The notes under the pieces were generated by a model. That model had not been told where the DNA came from. It saw nothing but the letters and a program-made list of their open reading frames with translations, and did no database searches. A program made the position numbers and the translations under genes. 64,000 bases of DNA from Oreohelix idahoensis (lineage: Eukaryota > Mollusca > Gastropoda > Stylommatophora > Oreohelicidae): contig JAMPIV010018776.1 of assembly GCA_024509875.1 (NCBI GenBank), positions 371,001 to 435,000 on the forward strand. The letters run 5' to 3'. Shown one piece after another: positions 9,216 to 22,018 of this stretch. The first letter of the stretch is position 1; the number at the start of each line of letters is the position of its first letter.

Positions 9216-10095
9216 GCCCGACCAATCGTGGTTAGTCTTTCATTTGTTGCGCTCCAATCAATTTGGAGTTTACATGGTAGGCTATTTCTGTAACGTAAGG
9301 TTTTTTTCAAACACGTTATAAAAAAATTTTATGAGCAGAAATGATTCCATGTTGTCAGGCATCCCCACTATTTTATTTTGGTTATAATTTATTAATTCCT
9401 GGACTATTTGCGTAACGTTTTACATATTCTTTGTCAGCAAGCCCTAAGGAACCCAAATATCCAAATTTAAAAGAGCTACGTGGCTGCGTTCAAAATATGC
9501 AATTTCTTTATCCTCCTGTTTCGAAGATGTGCTGTCTGGGTACTGTAATGTTTTCAAACGTAAACCCATCTATTGTTATCTTTCCTAATAAGCGTTTTTT
9601 GTGATTTTAAAACCTAACTCTGGGAAGGGTAGTGAATTTATCACTGTCCGTCCGAAAAAGTTAGTGCTTGTAGCCTAACACGCGTGATAGTAGTAATTGT
9701 GTATCGCGCGACGCGTGTTTAATTTTGCATGCGTTCCTGATTTCATTCGCCCCTCTCTCTCTTTCTATTTGAGTCCATCTGTTCGTTCGTTTTGGTAACG
9801 TACTATAATTAATGTTAGGATTAATTTAGGTCATTACGCAGGGTGCCTCTCAATGTTTTTCCAAGAAATACAGCACACGTTTCATTGAAGAAAGTGGGTA
9901 ATAATACATTAAGCTTTTACTATCAACGTGAAAGCGTTACAATTTGCAGACGAAGCAGAAAACAAGGGGGATTTCGAGTACCTTCTTTGTGACAGCACTG
10001 TTATTTTACCATTGCTCTTTTCTTTATTAATTTTATTTGTTAGGCTTCATATTTACCTAATAATTTATATATGTGGATTAGAATATTCCACGACA

Positions 10096-10100
10096 GCCTG
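10096..10100. repeat. Target site duplication (right) of Gypsy element 1
   Basis: gcctg, identical to 1031-1035. Confidence 0.95.
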
Positions 10101-10680
10101 TTTGGCCAATATAGGTTTTGCAGCAACGTTTACATATGATCGTACAAATGACATTACGCGATTCACACGTGAAGCTACTAGTGATGGTATACGTAGCCTT
10201 AGGAAAGGACACCTTCTAGGTTGAGATGACATACTTGCACTTGTTGCATCGTGTCCGACCACAGGGTAGTGTGCCAAAGTGAGTGGCGTTCTCCTTTGGG
10301 AGACGGCTGTGAACAAGAAGATCCTTCAAGTTCTTGTCGCGTCTATATGCCACCAAAGGTGCTTCACCGAATACTTCTTGGGTCGCAGGCTCTGCTTGGA
10401 GGATATGGAGGTGGCGGAAAAGGATCTATTTGACAGCAGTACTGTGAGGGTGATGGGTCAAGATTAATTTGACTCTATCTGAAATGGATTTATAGTGAGG
10501 TATGAGGGCCTCCTGACGAGAGATGGGGAGCACACGTTGGAGAGCAGAGGTGAGAACATGTTCCGGATAAAGTCTGCTACGGAAGAAATCCAACATCTCA
10601 TTTGCTCGGAAGTGGAAGTCATCGTCGTCTTGGCACAAACGGCGAAGGCGGAGAAGTTGTGAAAAAGGAAGAGAGTCACG
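10101..10680 (-). pseudogene. Penelope-like element, RT thumb/linker and N-terminal half of GIY-YIG
   Basis: Minus-strand frames read, in order: a thumb-like segment (MLDFFRSRLYPEHVLTSALQ...SISDRVKLILTHHP, 10426-10638), then LVAYRRDKNLKDLLVHS, then the linker GTLPCGRTRCNKCKYVIST with a stop codon, then SFTCESRNVICTIICKRCC and YIGQTG. This is the usual order before and into the GIY-YIG nuclease of Penelope-like elements. Stops after STAVK and VIST break the frame. The remaining nuclease half lies at 794-1030, on the other side of Gypsy element 1. Confidence 0.75.
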
Positions 10681-11100
10681 AAAGGCCCGAGGATGAGAAG
10701 AGGTTAATATTTACAATCGCCTCGTTCTTACTACTGTGAAATGTCCGAATTATTACAAATGTTAGTGTTAAAGTTAACATATTACGTTAATTCAAATGCC
10801 AGTCTGGTCTCACAGTTGGCAAGTTGTTAATTACAAGCTTTTCCCCCGTTTCGTGCAGTAGATCGGCGAGATGTTAAAAGTTTTTTTTTTCTTTTTCTAC
10901 ATTTTCGAAACCGAAATTAAAGCGTGTTAGATTTTTACGGCGGGTCATTTCTTAGCATTCCCACTGCACAAAAGGCATCGCCCTACTGGCGATGAAGATG
11001 AAACCCGTCAGACACCCGAGGGCTGGTGTATTTATTCATCATAGGACTAAAATCTTACTGAAATAAGCGATTATCTCACAGATTTTACTACACAGAGCTA
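10681..11100. other. Unassigned interval
   Basis: No coding signal is seen. The only notable structure is a small perfect hairpin (CATCGCC, 5-base loop, GGCGATG) near 10976-10994. Confidence 0.3.
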
Positions 11101-11610
11101 ATGGCCACTTTTTACTCTACCCGGCAAGGTGCAATGGAGTCTCTTTGGGAATTCTCCCATAGCATCCACGAGGTGTTCGAAGGTGTGGTAAGGGCACAAA
11201 AGCAGAATAACGTCACTCCTTTGGAGCCATCCTTTCTTCGTGACCAGTTTGCTGCTTGTCTGAAAGATGATCTACTAAGAAAGCTTGCAAAGGAAATGGT
11301 CATCAAAGAGCCTACAGCATCGTTCACGTCGGTGAGAGACTATGCCCTACGGTTTTAAGAGACTGAACTCACTTCTGGGGTTGGTGTTGCCAGTGTTGAA
11401 GTGGCAAGAACGGAGACTGTGTCAGATGCACATGTATTAAACGCAGAAGTAGAGCGGCTGAGAGCACATGTGGCTCAATAAGAGGCTAAAATTGATGCGA
11501 TGACTCAGGAGCAGGGGAGACGTACCAGGACAGTTCGTTGTTTTAGATGCAGAGAACTAGGCCACGTACAGAATCGATGTCCACAGGCATTAAACTAGAC
11601 CCCTCTGCGG
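11101..11610 (+). pseudogene. gag: Decayed retrotransposon gag with first CCHC knuckle
   Basis: An 85-aa frame (SLWEFSHSIHEVFEGVVRAQ...FLRDQFAACLKDDLLRKL) resembles the capsid domain of Gypsy-type gag. The same frame, with stops at about 11356 and 11479, continues to a knuckle CFRCRELGHVQNRC at about 11540-11580. The series of stops shows it is a relic. It is unrelated in sequence to the gags of elements 1, 2 and 3. Confidence 0.65.
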
Positions 11611-12137
11611 CTGGGAGTCAGGTTACAGAAGGAGAGCAGAATGACTCAAAGATAAAGATGGTTGGTGGTCGACCGGAGTGTGAGGTACTTATTGCAGGGA
11701 AGAAAGTCAAAGGCGGCCAGGAATGTAAGGTTAGCAGGAGGCGACCCAGGGCACAGAGGAAGCTTAGGAAAATAAGATGCTTCAACTGTGGAGACTTTTC
11801 AAACCACATGGAAGCCAAGTGTCCCCAGGGCCCGCTTCCTAAGCGATGTTTTCATTGTAAGTCCCCAGGCCATTTGATATCGGGTTGTCCTTCAAAGAGC
11901 GCTCTCTCTAGGCGTACCAACACATCTAGATTGCCGTCACAGTGCAAGCCAAGCGATGTCCGTACCAACTGTCACCCTACGGGCGCCAAGAATAGTGGTC
12001 GACATTTAGAGGAGGAGACTCATCTAAAACACGTTGAAGGACACGTTTCCAGGCTGCGAGGGGCGCACATAAGAGCAGAGGCACCGTTGCAGAGTTTTGA
12101 AGCAGTCCGGAAAGAGAGATGTGACAAGGTGTCGTGA
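11547..12137 (+). pseudogene. gag: Relic gag continuation with two CCHC zinc knuckles
   Basis: This 196-aa frame, shifted relative to the previous one, contains RCFNCGDFSNHMEAKC and RCFHCKSPGHLISGC. Both are nucleocapsid-type zinc knuckles in a basic context. Together with the knuckle just upstream there would have been three, but a frameshift separates them. No protease or RT follows, so an internal deletion has brought gag next to the integrase tail. Confidence 0.65.
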
Positions 12138-12434
12138 TCTACTCCACTACAGGTCGGAGAATTGATGAAGAAGAGAATGCACAACGCCGAGAGATCCAAG
12201 ATTCGTGATATGTGGTCAGAAGAGGAGTACGTTGTTGTTCGTGCTCCCACAATGACAGGGGGTCCATATATCATCCAACGAACAGACAGAGCGAGCCCGA
12301 GCATTAGAGTCACTGGCAACGAACTGAGACGAAGTGAAGGACAAGATGATTCTCCAGATTTGGTAGATACGACTGGAGCGCCTGATTTTGTGCAGTTGTC
12401 GGGACGACAACAAAATCAGGCGGGGAATATGTGA
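12138..12434 (+). pseudogene. Integrase C-terminal tail of the same relic
   Basis: The frame reads QVGELMKKRMHN, then SKIRDMWSEEEYVVVRAP, then GGPYIIQRTD and SIRVTGNELRR, ending NQAGNM. This is the layout of a Gypsy integrase C-terminus with its GPY-like module. Here integrase is the last domain before the LTR, the ordinary Ty3/Gypsy order, unlike elements 1-3. The stop codon overlaps the first bases of the LTR. Confidence 0.6.
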
Positions 12435-13199
12435 CCGTGTCATCTTGTCAGCCATATTGTCTCCGTGGTACACCCATCTTGTCAACCATATTGTCTCTGT
12501 GGTTTAGTGCCTTTTCACCACGTTATCTTCAAGAAGATTTATTACAAGGCCATAATAAAGCCTACAAATTAGTTGTGTTTTTGCTCTAGAAATAGTTGTG
12601 TATATATGTGTTTTCATGCCTTATAAAGCAATAATCGCGTGTGTTATTTGCGTGGCGCAAATTAATACGCTCAGCGCGCAGTAAGTTGAGTGATTAGCCT
12701 AGGGCTTATAAAAGAGATAGCAAGCGGCGAAACAGGCCTATTTTTGAGAGAGCCGCCCAGAAGAGAGCAGACGAGGTTAGACACCAGAGTCAATCTGTGT
12801 CAATCTGTAGATGCCTTGAGCACGTGAGTTAATTTGGATTAGCATTAGTGTTCTATAATTCTGAAATTATATTGAGCGTGGCTATTTTAATGTTTAGTGA
12901 AATACATAGATAGATGTAGTATGAAAGTATTTCATACATGAAACCAGGCAAAGAAGCGATCTATCACGTGAATTTGATGATATTAACTTGTTAGCAAGAT
13001 GGCAGCCACGTGGTGATGACTTTAGTTCTAGTTGTTAAGTTAAGAATAATTATATTTTATTCTTTAATGTAAGAGCAGTTAAGTGTATTTCACGATAGCC
13101 TACTTATCATGATCCTACTGTTTATCTTAAGTGGTTACTTTTAAGTGAGAATAGTCATTTAGGTTTCTGGTGAGATTAGAGCCACGCCAGGGTGCGTAA

Positions 13200-13200
<1 letters not shown>
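12430..13200 (+). repeat. 3' LTR of the relic Gypsy (right end not fixed)
   Basis: It begins TGTGACCGTG immediately after the purine tract GGCGGGGAATA (12419-12429). It contains AATAAAG near 12555 and a TATA box in GGGCTTATAAAAGAG (about 12709), followed by an RNA-leader-like sequence. No second LTR or target duplication was found, so the 3' boundary is approximate. Confidence 0.55.
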
Positions 13201-14596
<1,396 letters not shown>

Positions 14597-14601
14597 ACAG
14601 T

Positions 14602-16621
14602 TGTGACGGTTTTGCCTCCCCTGCTTTGCAGTAGTGGTCCAACAGTGACCAAAACTCAATAGTATCTGTTATAGGCTTCAATGGAGTCTATCTTTACACA
14701 AGATTACTCTTGGCAGAAATGTAGATAGAAGAGTAGTAAAGCTTCTATCACATGGGTGGCTTCACAAGATATTCAGATAAGCGAAAACAATGCTGGCTGT
14801 TGCTGAGCACGTTAATTCTGTAATCTGCCGACAACTTTTGTGAAGAATTTAAGCAATTGTTTAATCTAGCCCGTTAAGCCCCAACCCCTGAGTTAATCAG
14901 TGGAATTATTATTATAATATAGCTCTGTTTAGAGTCTCTGTTAATATCTTTGACTGAGACAAATATGTAGTACATTTAAAATGATTGAATCGAAGTTAAA
15001 TTGGTATAATTACCAATAACAAAATTTAATAATCACTTTAAGTTTAACAGTTTAAAAGAAAGGAATAATAGTTAATTAAAAAATAAAGTTTTCATCACTC
15101 GGGTGATGGTTTTTGATAAGAGGTTCAAGTGGCAGCAAATGGGTTAGCTTAGCTGCCAGTGACGATTCTGATCCTCCTCCTCCTGATGAGTTGGTTTTCT
15201 GTACACTGCGTTCACTCGTCTCTGGTCAAGGTTAGTAGGGTGAAGCTCGCTTCCCAGGAAAGTCTAGGAGAGTCTTTAAAGCTGGTCTTCCATCTTAAAG
15301 CGTAACCACTCGTCCCTTCTTGTCCCAGAAATGGTCCTTTTTGCTGGTACCACCAATAACTGGTAATAGAAATAGAAACGAAACGCTCTTCTGAGTATGG
15401 CGTTTTCCGATACATGGTTATGTGCCCCCCTCTTCTATTCTACCATCCCATGTCAGAATTTACCCTCGATGAGAATTAAATTTAATCCCTAGGGATAAAA
15501 CTTTCTTTACATTTAAACTGAATAGCTTTAGCTTTACATTACATTTAAATAAAAGGTTAAACGTACAGATATAACACGTTTTACATTTACATCTCCACTG
15601 TTTGAAAAGTGTTCACAATATAAATTCATTTATGTTTCCTTTATATTTACACTTGTTGAAAAGTTTGAAACTGTAAGTATTATTCTTAGAATGTACATCA
15701 TTTATTTCATCTTTCCTTCCATCTTTCCCTCCCTACTCCATGGGTAACCTGAAACTACTTTATGCTTTTAGTTCTCTTTATGGAACTATAAATAAAGCAA
15801 TCACCAGCCCGTGCAGTGGTGGTTCATGAATCATCATTCTATACGCGATGGTTGCCAGCCTCAAATGACTTTGACATCCAATAGCTCAAAGGACTTTTAA
15901 AAAAAGGCACTGACAGCTGCCTTCTTTCACGTGTACTGGGGGTCGCTAATTTTAACTTCAATTCCCTCTGACTCCGTGTCTTTCTTCAGTTTCCTAGTCC
16001 CGGTGTTCCTTATTAAAAGGTTTAGATTTCCTGTGCTTTGTAAGTCTTATTTGGTTCTCCAATAAAAGGTCCGGTTAAAAAAATGAATTATGAATCTAGT
16101 CCTCACTCTAGCGAGGTCCGATGTTGTCTTGGCGAGCGTGAAATTCACAGTGAAATAAAACTCCGAAATGGTCAGACTATATTCCCGCCTTTCCACGCCT
16201 TCGTTTGTTATGGAGTTAAATAAACGGTCCAATCATATTCAAACAGGTCGGGTGTGGTACTTTCAAAATATTTCCAACATGCAAAAAATTTTGGAAAGGT
16301 CACGTCTCCCATATATGGTAATATTATGTCCGATGCCCTTGTGTACAAACTTACAGACAGATCGGGGAACTCACATGACAACATGTGTAAGCTGTAATAC
16401 TTATTACTTTATTAGAAAGTAATGTTGTCATAACAAGTCGGCCCGGAAGCGATTATGTCACACTTGTCTGCACCTACAAAATATTTGCCACACAAGCAGA
16501 AAAAGAAAGAAAGAAAGAAAAATGCGATACTTGAGAGCACATATTAAAAATCAGTACCACAAATGTACCGATACTGCCGGAGAGAACCAAAGATCGATAG
16601 GGGCCGCCCCGTTTTGTCACA
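14602..16621 (+). repeat. Solo LTR, copy A
   Basis: This 2020-bp unit starts TGTGACGG and ends GTTTTGTCACA. It has 6-bp inverted ends (TGTGAC/GTCACA) and is flanked by the direct repeat acagt (14597-14601 and 16622-16626). It has no internal region, no second LTR and no coding capacity, which fits a solo LTR left by recombination. It shares long stretches with copy B (22024-25484), and its first ~300 bases with the minus-strand copy C. A copy of the dispersed hairpin motif lies at about 15795-15870. Confidence 0.85.
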
Positions 16622-16626
16622 ACAGT

Positions 16627-17027
16627 AAAAGTGGTCCCTCAAACTTATTTTTATTTCTTTACTTGTTTACATTTCTTTCAGTGATACTGTTGGGCCTTTT
16701 TTAACCCTCCATTCTACGAGATCGGATTCATTCAGTTGTATGGTTCTAATAGCTACTCCATAAGATAGGAAGCGACCTTTGGTTAAAAGTGAAGTTAACA
16801 TTCGATAAGACATCAATCAATTTAAACAGCCCTTCGCTATGTCAATGCAATTGCAGGAAGCAAATCGTCCAGCACAGATACATGTTACAAAAATATTCAC
16901 TTATTCTAAATTCCAAGTACTCTGCAACCTGAAAACAAACATGATTTTATTAAGGTAGATCTTAGCGCGGTGGTTCTAAAGTAGATCTCCGCAGCTTCTG
17001 AGTTGCCGACCGCTGCTTTAGCCGATC
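16627..17027. other. Unassigned interval
   Basis: Nothing recognised between the solo LTR and the 74-bp minisatellite. Confidence 0.2.
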
Positions 17028-17410
17028 AAACCTGTCCAGCGTATCCTGTTAACTAGAAGTGTTGATCAGTTACGTTGTTGACTTTCATCCACGCCGCGAT
17101 GTTAACCTGTCCAGTGTATCCTGTCTCTAGAGCTGTTGATCAATTACGTTGTTGATTTTCATCCACGCCGCGATGTTAACCTGTCCAGTGTATCCTGTCT
17201 CTAGAGCTGTTGATCAGTTACGTTGTTGATTTTCATCCACGCCGCGATGTTAACCTGTCCAGTGTATCCTGTCTCTAGAGCTGTTGATCAGTTACGTTGT
17301 TGATTTTCATCCACGCCGCGATGTTAACCTGTCCAGTGTATCCTGTCTCTAGAGCTGTTGATCAATTACGTTGTTGATTTTCATCCACGCCGCGATGTTA
17401 ACCTGTCCAG
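17028..17410. repeat. 74-bp minisatellite, about five copies
   Basis: Unit starts are near 17028, 17102, 17176, 17250 and 17324, with a 13-base partial unit at 17398. Copies two to five are nearly identical, differing at an A/G in ATCAATTACG versus ATCAGTTACG. The first copy is more diverged. Confidence 0.95.
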
Positions 17411-18554
17411 CAGCTCCTCTTCGTCCCCCCCTATATCTTGTTTCCCACCATTCTTGCTTCCTGTTGTCACGATATATTCCAGCTGACCTGTGCCGGAAGA
17501 ACGCGGATTTCTATTTTGTGAAATAATCTTTCTTTGCTTACTGGCCTCTTTCTTACATTTTCTTAGCTCGTTTTAGCTGTCAGTGGAATTCTTTACATTT
17601 TTCTCTAAAACTACATCGGCGTGATCGCAAGGATTTTCTTTCTGATTTTGTACGTGACTAACTTCCACATAACAGTATTGGTTATACGTAGCACTCAGGA
17701 ATTATCTTTCATATTTCTGTTGGCAAAGAATACTTTTCATTTTGCTGAGTGCAGCTTTTTGATTGTGCGATTCTACTCTTTATTTCTAAGATACTTCTCC
17801 CACTTGATGTCATTCATTTGCCAAGATATCTGAATCTACGGTATTTTTTCTCAAAATTAACCCAGTTTCTTTGATGGCATAATCTGAAACATTTGTGTGT
17901 GTGTGTGTGTGTGGAGATGACCACAGCTTCTGTCTTTTTGTTCATTAGACCAACAACACTCACACAACATAACCATTCATACACGCTAACACAAATGTCT
18001 GGTGACAACCAGAGACAAACGTTTTTCTTAAACATTGTCTTGCCTTGACTACGCCATATGAAGACAGATGTGAAAGGTCAGCCCAAAGTACAAGTTCTGT
18101 CCTTAGGGATCACCCCTTCAGACTTCCTTGTTTTGTGTGTGTTAAATTTAATTGTATTTGAGGACGTGAAATGTTCTCACAGACCGCTCCTCCCAGTCAC
18201 GTCTCAGAACAGATTTCTTCTTGAAGGATGACCACTGTCATTATCATGTGACCTTAAGATTAAAAAATCGAGATTACGTCTTGAAAGAACAGATGCGTTT
18301 GAATTTTAAAGAAAATGTTTTTTCGGTAGAGATTTTGTTTGTTATTAAAAGAGTTTTGCCTCATTTGTACAAAGGCGAGGTGTGCACCGTTTAACCTAGA
18401 CACAAGGTCCGTCGGATATATTAGGATGCATGTCCAATTATAAAAAAACCTTGTCATTTGTTGTTAGGAATTGTTAGAAATAAAAAATGGCAAGGAAAAT
18501 GTAGTTTTGTCTTATACAAAGAGAATAAATTATTAATACTTTAAATTGATACCG
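17411..18554. other. Unassigned interval
   Basis: AT-rich sequence with a short (GT)n run at about 17896-17913. No coding or repeat feature recognised. Confidence 0.25.
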
Positions 18555-18566
18555 TATAAAATATAA

Positions 18567-18805
18567 GTGGTTAGAGCGCCAGTCTCTCGCGACAATGGTG
18601 CCGGGTTCGATTCACTATATCGTCACGCTCCAGTGTACCCAGTTGTAAATGGGTACCAGACTTTGCTCTTGAGTTAGGGATGGAAAAGACAGCGAGGAAG
18701 GGAGCTGGTCACCCATCCCTCGATGCTGGACTCAGTATAGTGAAATCTGTAACACTTCACTCCCCTACGGCAGTATCTGCTATGGGACAGACAACCTTTA
18801 CCTGT
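18567..18805 (+). mobile_element. tRNA-derived SINE, intact copy
   Basis: A 239-bp unit begins GTGGTTAGAGCGCC (A-box-like) and has GGGTTCGATTC (B box) about 35 bases on, as in a tRNA gene. A tRNA-unrelated body follows, ending CACTTCACTCCCCTACGGCA and CTATGGGACA. It is bounded by a 12-bp target duplication tataaaatataa (18555-18566 and 18806-18817). A second copy in reverse lies at 19330-19572, and 3' fragments are at 26313-26385 and 41143-41290. A family name could not be assigned. Confidence 0.85.
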
Positions 18806-18817
18806 TATAAAATATAA

Positions 18818-19322
18818 ACGAAGAGTGCATTGTTGGCATCAGCAGCTGGTTTACATTTTGTGGGTGCTATTCACTAACCGATATCCGATCTTTCAAATAG
18901 AACAAAAATAACTGTGTATAGGACTATATGTATATATTTTACACAGCGGGAAAAAGAGAGATGAGAAGAGAAATAAAATTGAAGACTGGGCTACTTAAGC
19001 TATGTGTTAAACAAACTTTATAGTTGCCTGGGCTTTTACAAAATTGGTTGTCATTTTCATTTTAAAACAATATCCAAAAAAGCCACTGCAGTGACGTACC
19101 AACGGTAACTGCTAGTCCAACTTCCGATTATCGCTATGGAAACTAATCGACAATTGATAAATAGTATATTCGTCCCCCTCTTTGTAATCAGTATCAAAAA
19201 TGGACCTGTCTAAAGTACATGAGAGGAGGATGAGATGCTGAAGAAGAGCCACTAATGTAACCAAGAGAGACTGAATAATAAATGATGACATAAAAAAAAC
19301 TGTACAAACTATATACTGCATC
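18818..19322. other. Unassigned interval
   Basis: Nothing recognised. Confidence 0.2.
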
Positions 19323-19329
19323 GAATATA

Positions 19330-19576
19330 AAAGGTAAGGGTTGTCCTATAGCAGATACTGCCATAGGGAGTGAAGTGTTCGAGACCACCATACTAGGTCA
19401 AGCATCGAGGGGTGGGGTGACCAGTTCGTTTCTTAGCTGCCTTTTTCTTCCCTAACTAAAAGTCAGGTACCCATTTACGGCTGAGTAAACTATGGCGTGT
19501 CGGCATCGTGATTCGAACCCCGGCACCTTTGCCGCAAGAAACCAGCGTTCTAACCACTCTGTCAATCGGACGAATT
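19330..19576 (-). mobile_element. tRNA-derived SINE, second copy
   Basis: Minus-strand copy of the 18567 SINE, with GTGGTTAGAACGCTGG (A box), GGGGTTCGAATCACG (B box) and the same body ending in CTGCTATAGGACAACCC. Possible target duplications gaatata are at 19323-19329 and 19577-19583. It is diverged from the first copy by roughly 15-20% by eye. Confidence 0.75.
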
Positions 19577-19699
19577 GAATATACAGACTAAAAAATCAAC
19601 TGATTTAGCCATCTCATGAGAAAAGGACTACGGTCCTACAAAAGTAGAAGATTTGGTTTGAGGATACGGCGAAGACCGAGAAGCTGATGGACTTACAAT

Positions 19700-20365
19700 A
19701 TTACAAAAATGTTACAACCACATTGGCTCACATCAGCCAATGGCGACACATTTTGACTCAAGATAAACCAAAAAAAAAAAAATTTCAAAAATTTTAAAAG
19801 AAAATCTGCCCCAAGACGCTTCACAGCATAGTGGACCAAAGAAGTAAAAAGTGAAAGTAATTTATGCCATGTCGGCACACCTTATTCCATTCCATGCACG
19901 AGAATAACGCACAGCTCAAATGCCTCCAGCTATTCTTTGTCCTTCTCGTCTGCTAAATGAGCAATGGCTAAAACAACCATAAAAGCCACATTCAAGTTCA
20001 AATGGGAAAAAATATCACCCAGACCATATACAAAAAAAAATTATGCCGTTCACCAGCTAACTAGGCGAGACCAGGTCATCATTTTCCGCTTACGCACTGG
20101 ACACATCAGGTTGAGGTACCATCTATACCACAAGTACATGATTGGTACAACAAATCTCTACACCTGTAGCACCAGCCCAATGACAGCCGAACATCTGCCG
20201 CAGTCCTGCCCAACATACAGCAGTGAACTAAGCAGCCTTTGGCAAGAACCCACTTCTCTCCACGAAAAACTGTTTAGAGATGCCAGGAACCTTGAGCTGA
20301 CTACTACCTTTATTAGAGGCATTAATGTAGAAGTCTGAGTGCGAACGAAGAAAAAGAAGAAGAAT
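19700..20365 (+). pseudogene. 5'-truncated LINE, C-terminal region of ORF2
   Basis: The open frame at 19964-20338 (124 aa) contains HQLTRRDQVIIFRLRTGHIR, then TAEHLPQSCPTYSSE and LFRDARNLELTTTFIRGI. This is the cysteine/histidine-bearing tail found after RT and RNase H in several LINE polyproteins. It ends with TGA and a GAAGAAAAAGAAGAAG stretch that may be the 3' tail. The 5' boundary is uncertain, and RT itself is missing. Confidence 0.6.
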
Positions 20366-20496
20366 TAATACGATATTGGCAAAGAGAGGAAGATCTTGAT
20401 CACAGCCTCTACTTAAAGGGATTTTGTACTTCAACCACTGATACCATAAAAAAGTTTCATAAAGTGATGTTCACAAGAGATGATGAAAAGAAATAT

Positions 20497-20893
20497 GAAG
20501 ATGGACAGAACATACACTCAGGAAACCTGTTGATAACAGTACCCATTAAGATGGACAGAACATACACTCAGGAAACCTGGTGATAACAGTACCCATTAAG
20601 ATGGACAGAACATACACTCAGGAAACCTGGTGATAACAGTACCCATTAAGATGGACAGAACATACACTCAGGAAACCTGGTGATATCAGTACCCATTAAG
20701 ATGGACAGAACATACACTCAGGAAACCTGGTGATAACAGTACCCATTAAGATGGACAGAACATACACTCAGGAAACCTGTTGATAACAGTACCCATTAAG
20801 ATGGACAGAACATACACTCAGGAAACCTGGTGATAACAGTACCCATTAAGATGGACAGAACATACACTCAGGAAACCTGTTGATAACAGTACC
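20497..20893. repeat. 50-bp minisatellite, eight copies
   Basis: Units start every 50 bases from 20497 to 20847 (AAGATGGACAGAACATACAC at the start of each), and the last lacks three bases. A G/T variant (CTGGTGATAAC versus CTGTTGATAAC) segregates among units and one unit has GATATCAG. There is no spacer diversity, so this is not a CRISPR array. Confidence 0.97.
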
Positions 20894-20904
20894 CTGCAGT
20901 CCTT

Positions 20905-21060
20905 GTTCTTGAATCGCCAGGAAAGGAGTTAGAGGCAGAGAGAAAATCACAAGGACAAGATAACTGACTGCAGCAATTAAAATGCTGAGGGAGACATGTA
21001 AAGACCTTGAGCAGATGGCGCGCGATAGGAAGACTTGGCCTGAGTTTGTTGAAGGCCTGG
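20905..21060 (+). pseudogene. LINE ORF2 3'-terminal fragment
   Basis: One frame reads LTAAIKMLRETCKDLEQMAR then DRKTWPEFVEGL, which matches the closing segment of a LINE ORF2 just before its stop codon. A similar segment (ETMARDRRTWHVFAEGRCSL) is at about 49300-49375. The fragment is short, so the assignment is tentative. Confidence 0.4.
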
Positions 21061-22018
21061 AGATGGGGGAGGGGGGGGGCGGAGGGGGAGAGGGAAGCTA
21101 AGGGGTAACGAATGAATTAATGAAAGGGCTGTTGGTGACTTTAATTGAGTAAGATGCAAAGGCAGTGTGTCCTTCTTCATTAACAAAGACAGTAAGTATC
21201 GACCTTCATCCTTGAAACTCTATGTCTATATTTATAGAGTGAGTTCATGCCAATCAGTCTCAGCAGAACAGTACTTCATTTACATTTTTGCTCACCTAAT
21301 CGTTGCTCCTTCCAGCGCGCCCTGTTTAAGCGAATATCATGAATATATGTAAATCCACTCGACTGATATCTAGTTTAGTCATCATTAGCCGCATCATTTA
21401 ACTCCCCGCCACTTATGGATCAACCACCCCATCTGGCCCACTGAAAAGACATATATCAAAGCATTCATTTGCTCTAGCAGTGATGATTTTTGTAGCACTT
21501 TATCTTTGCACTAGTGTAAAAGCCCGTCATAAGAAGGGAATTAAATCCAAAAGCACCAATACCTAACGGCAATGTTACTTATTCAAAAGTATTTTAAAAA
21601 AACCCACCGTGCATCACCACAGTTCTATAAATATTTTTGTGCACACCGTCATTTGCGCACTTTTCTTTGTCGAGTGTTACTATTTTCGGGAGAGTACATA
21701 TAAGGGAAACAATACAATTAATGTCCAACTTTTAACCAAAGTTGCATCCCTTAGCGTAAGTTACAGAAAAGGATGGCATTTTATATATATTGATGATGAC
21801 ATTGCTAGTTCCACGCACAAACTTATTAGTCGCCTTCTACGATATGCATGAAGGAACATAAGTCTTTTCTTTGCCTTCTCAGAGACCACCGAGAATTTCG
21901 TAAGGTTATGTTTTAGTGCAACAGGGAAAATTATAATACTGTTTCCGACTCTATTAATAATCGACTAAATAAATTTGTTGAGAAGACTGGATGATAGCAA
22001 AGACAGAAACTTGTTGTT
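21061..22018. other. Unassigned interval with G-rich tract and a diverged motif copy
   Basis: A G-rich stretch at about 21064-21095 could form a G-quadruplex. A degenerate copy of the dispersed motif (CTAGCAGTGATGATTTTTGT) lies near 21470-21512. No gene was recognised. Confidence 0.35.

Larger units (their letters stand above)
1036..10095 (-). mobile_element. Gypsy element 1: full-length LTR retrotransposon, Gmr1-like domain order
   Basis: The element has two LTRs (7678-10095 is 5', 1036-3454 is 3') that differ at only two places I could find: one T in a T-run and one C/T change. It is flanked by the 5-bp direct repeat gcctg (1031-1035 and 10096-10100). It has a primer binding site matching tRNA-Pro and a polypurine tract AAGAGGGGAGG next to the 3' LTR. 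The 4.2-kb internal region encodes gag with a zinc knuckle, an integrase HHC segment, an integrase C-terminus, RT and RNase H, in that order. Protease and the integrase catalytic core are not recognisable. The element was inserted into a Penelope-like element. Near-identical LTRs mean a recent insertion. RT has a 1-nt frameshift relative to element 2. Confidence 0.95.
7678..10095 (-). repeat. 5' LTR of Gypsy element 1
   Basis: A 2418-bp LTR almost identical to the 3' copy. In element sense it runs U3 (10095 to about 9180), R (about 9180 to 9005) and U5 (to 7678), judged from the TATA and AATAAA positions. It contains the second copy of the intron-like segment at 8548-8933. Confidence 0.95.

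Noticed and set aside
18567..18640. tRNA gene
   Set aside because: A- and B-box-like sequences are present, but the sequence does not fold as a full tRNA. It is the head of a SINE with target duplications.
20497..20893. Regularly spaced repeats resembling a CRISPR array
   Set aside because: Units are contiguous 50-mers with no unique spacers, in a eukaryotic context. It is a minisatellite.
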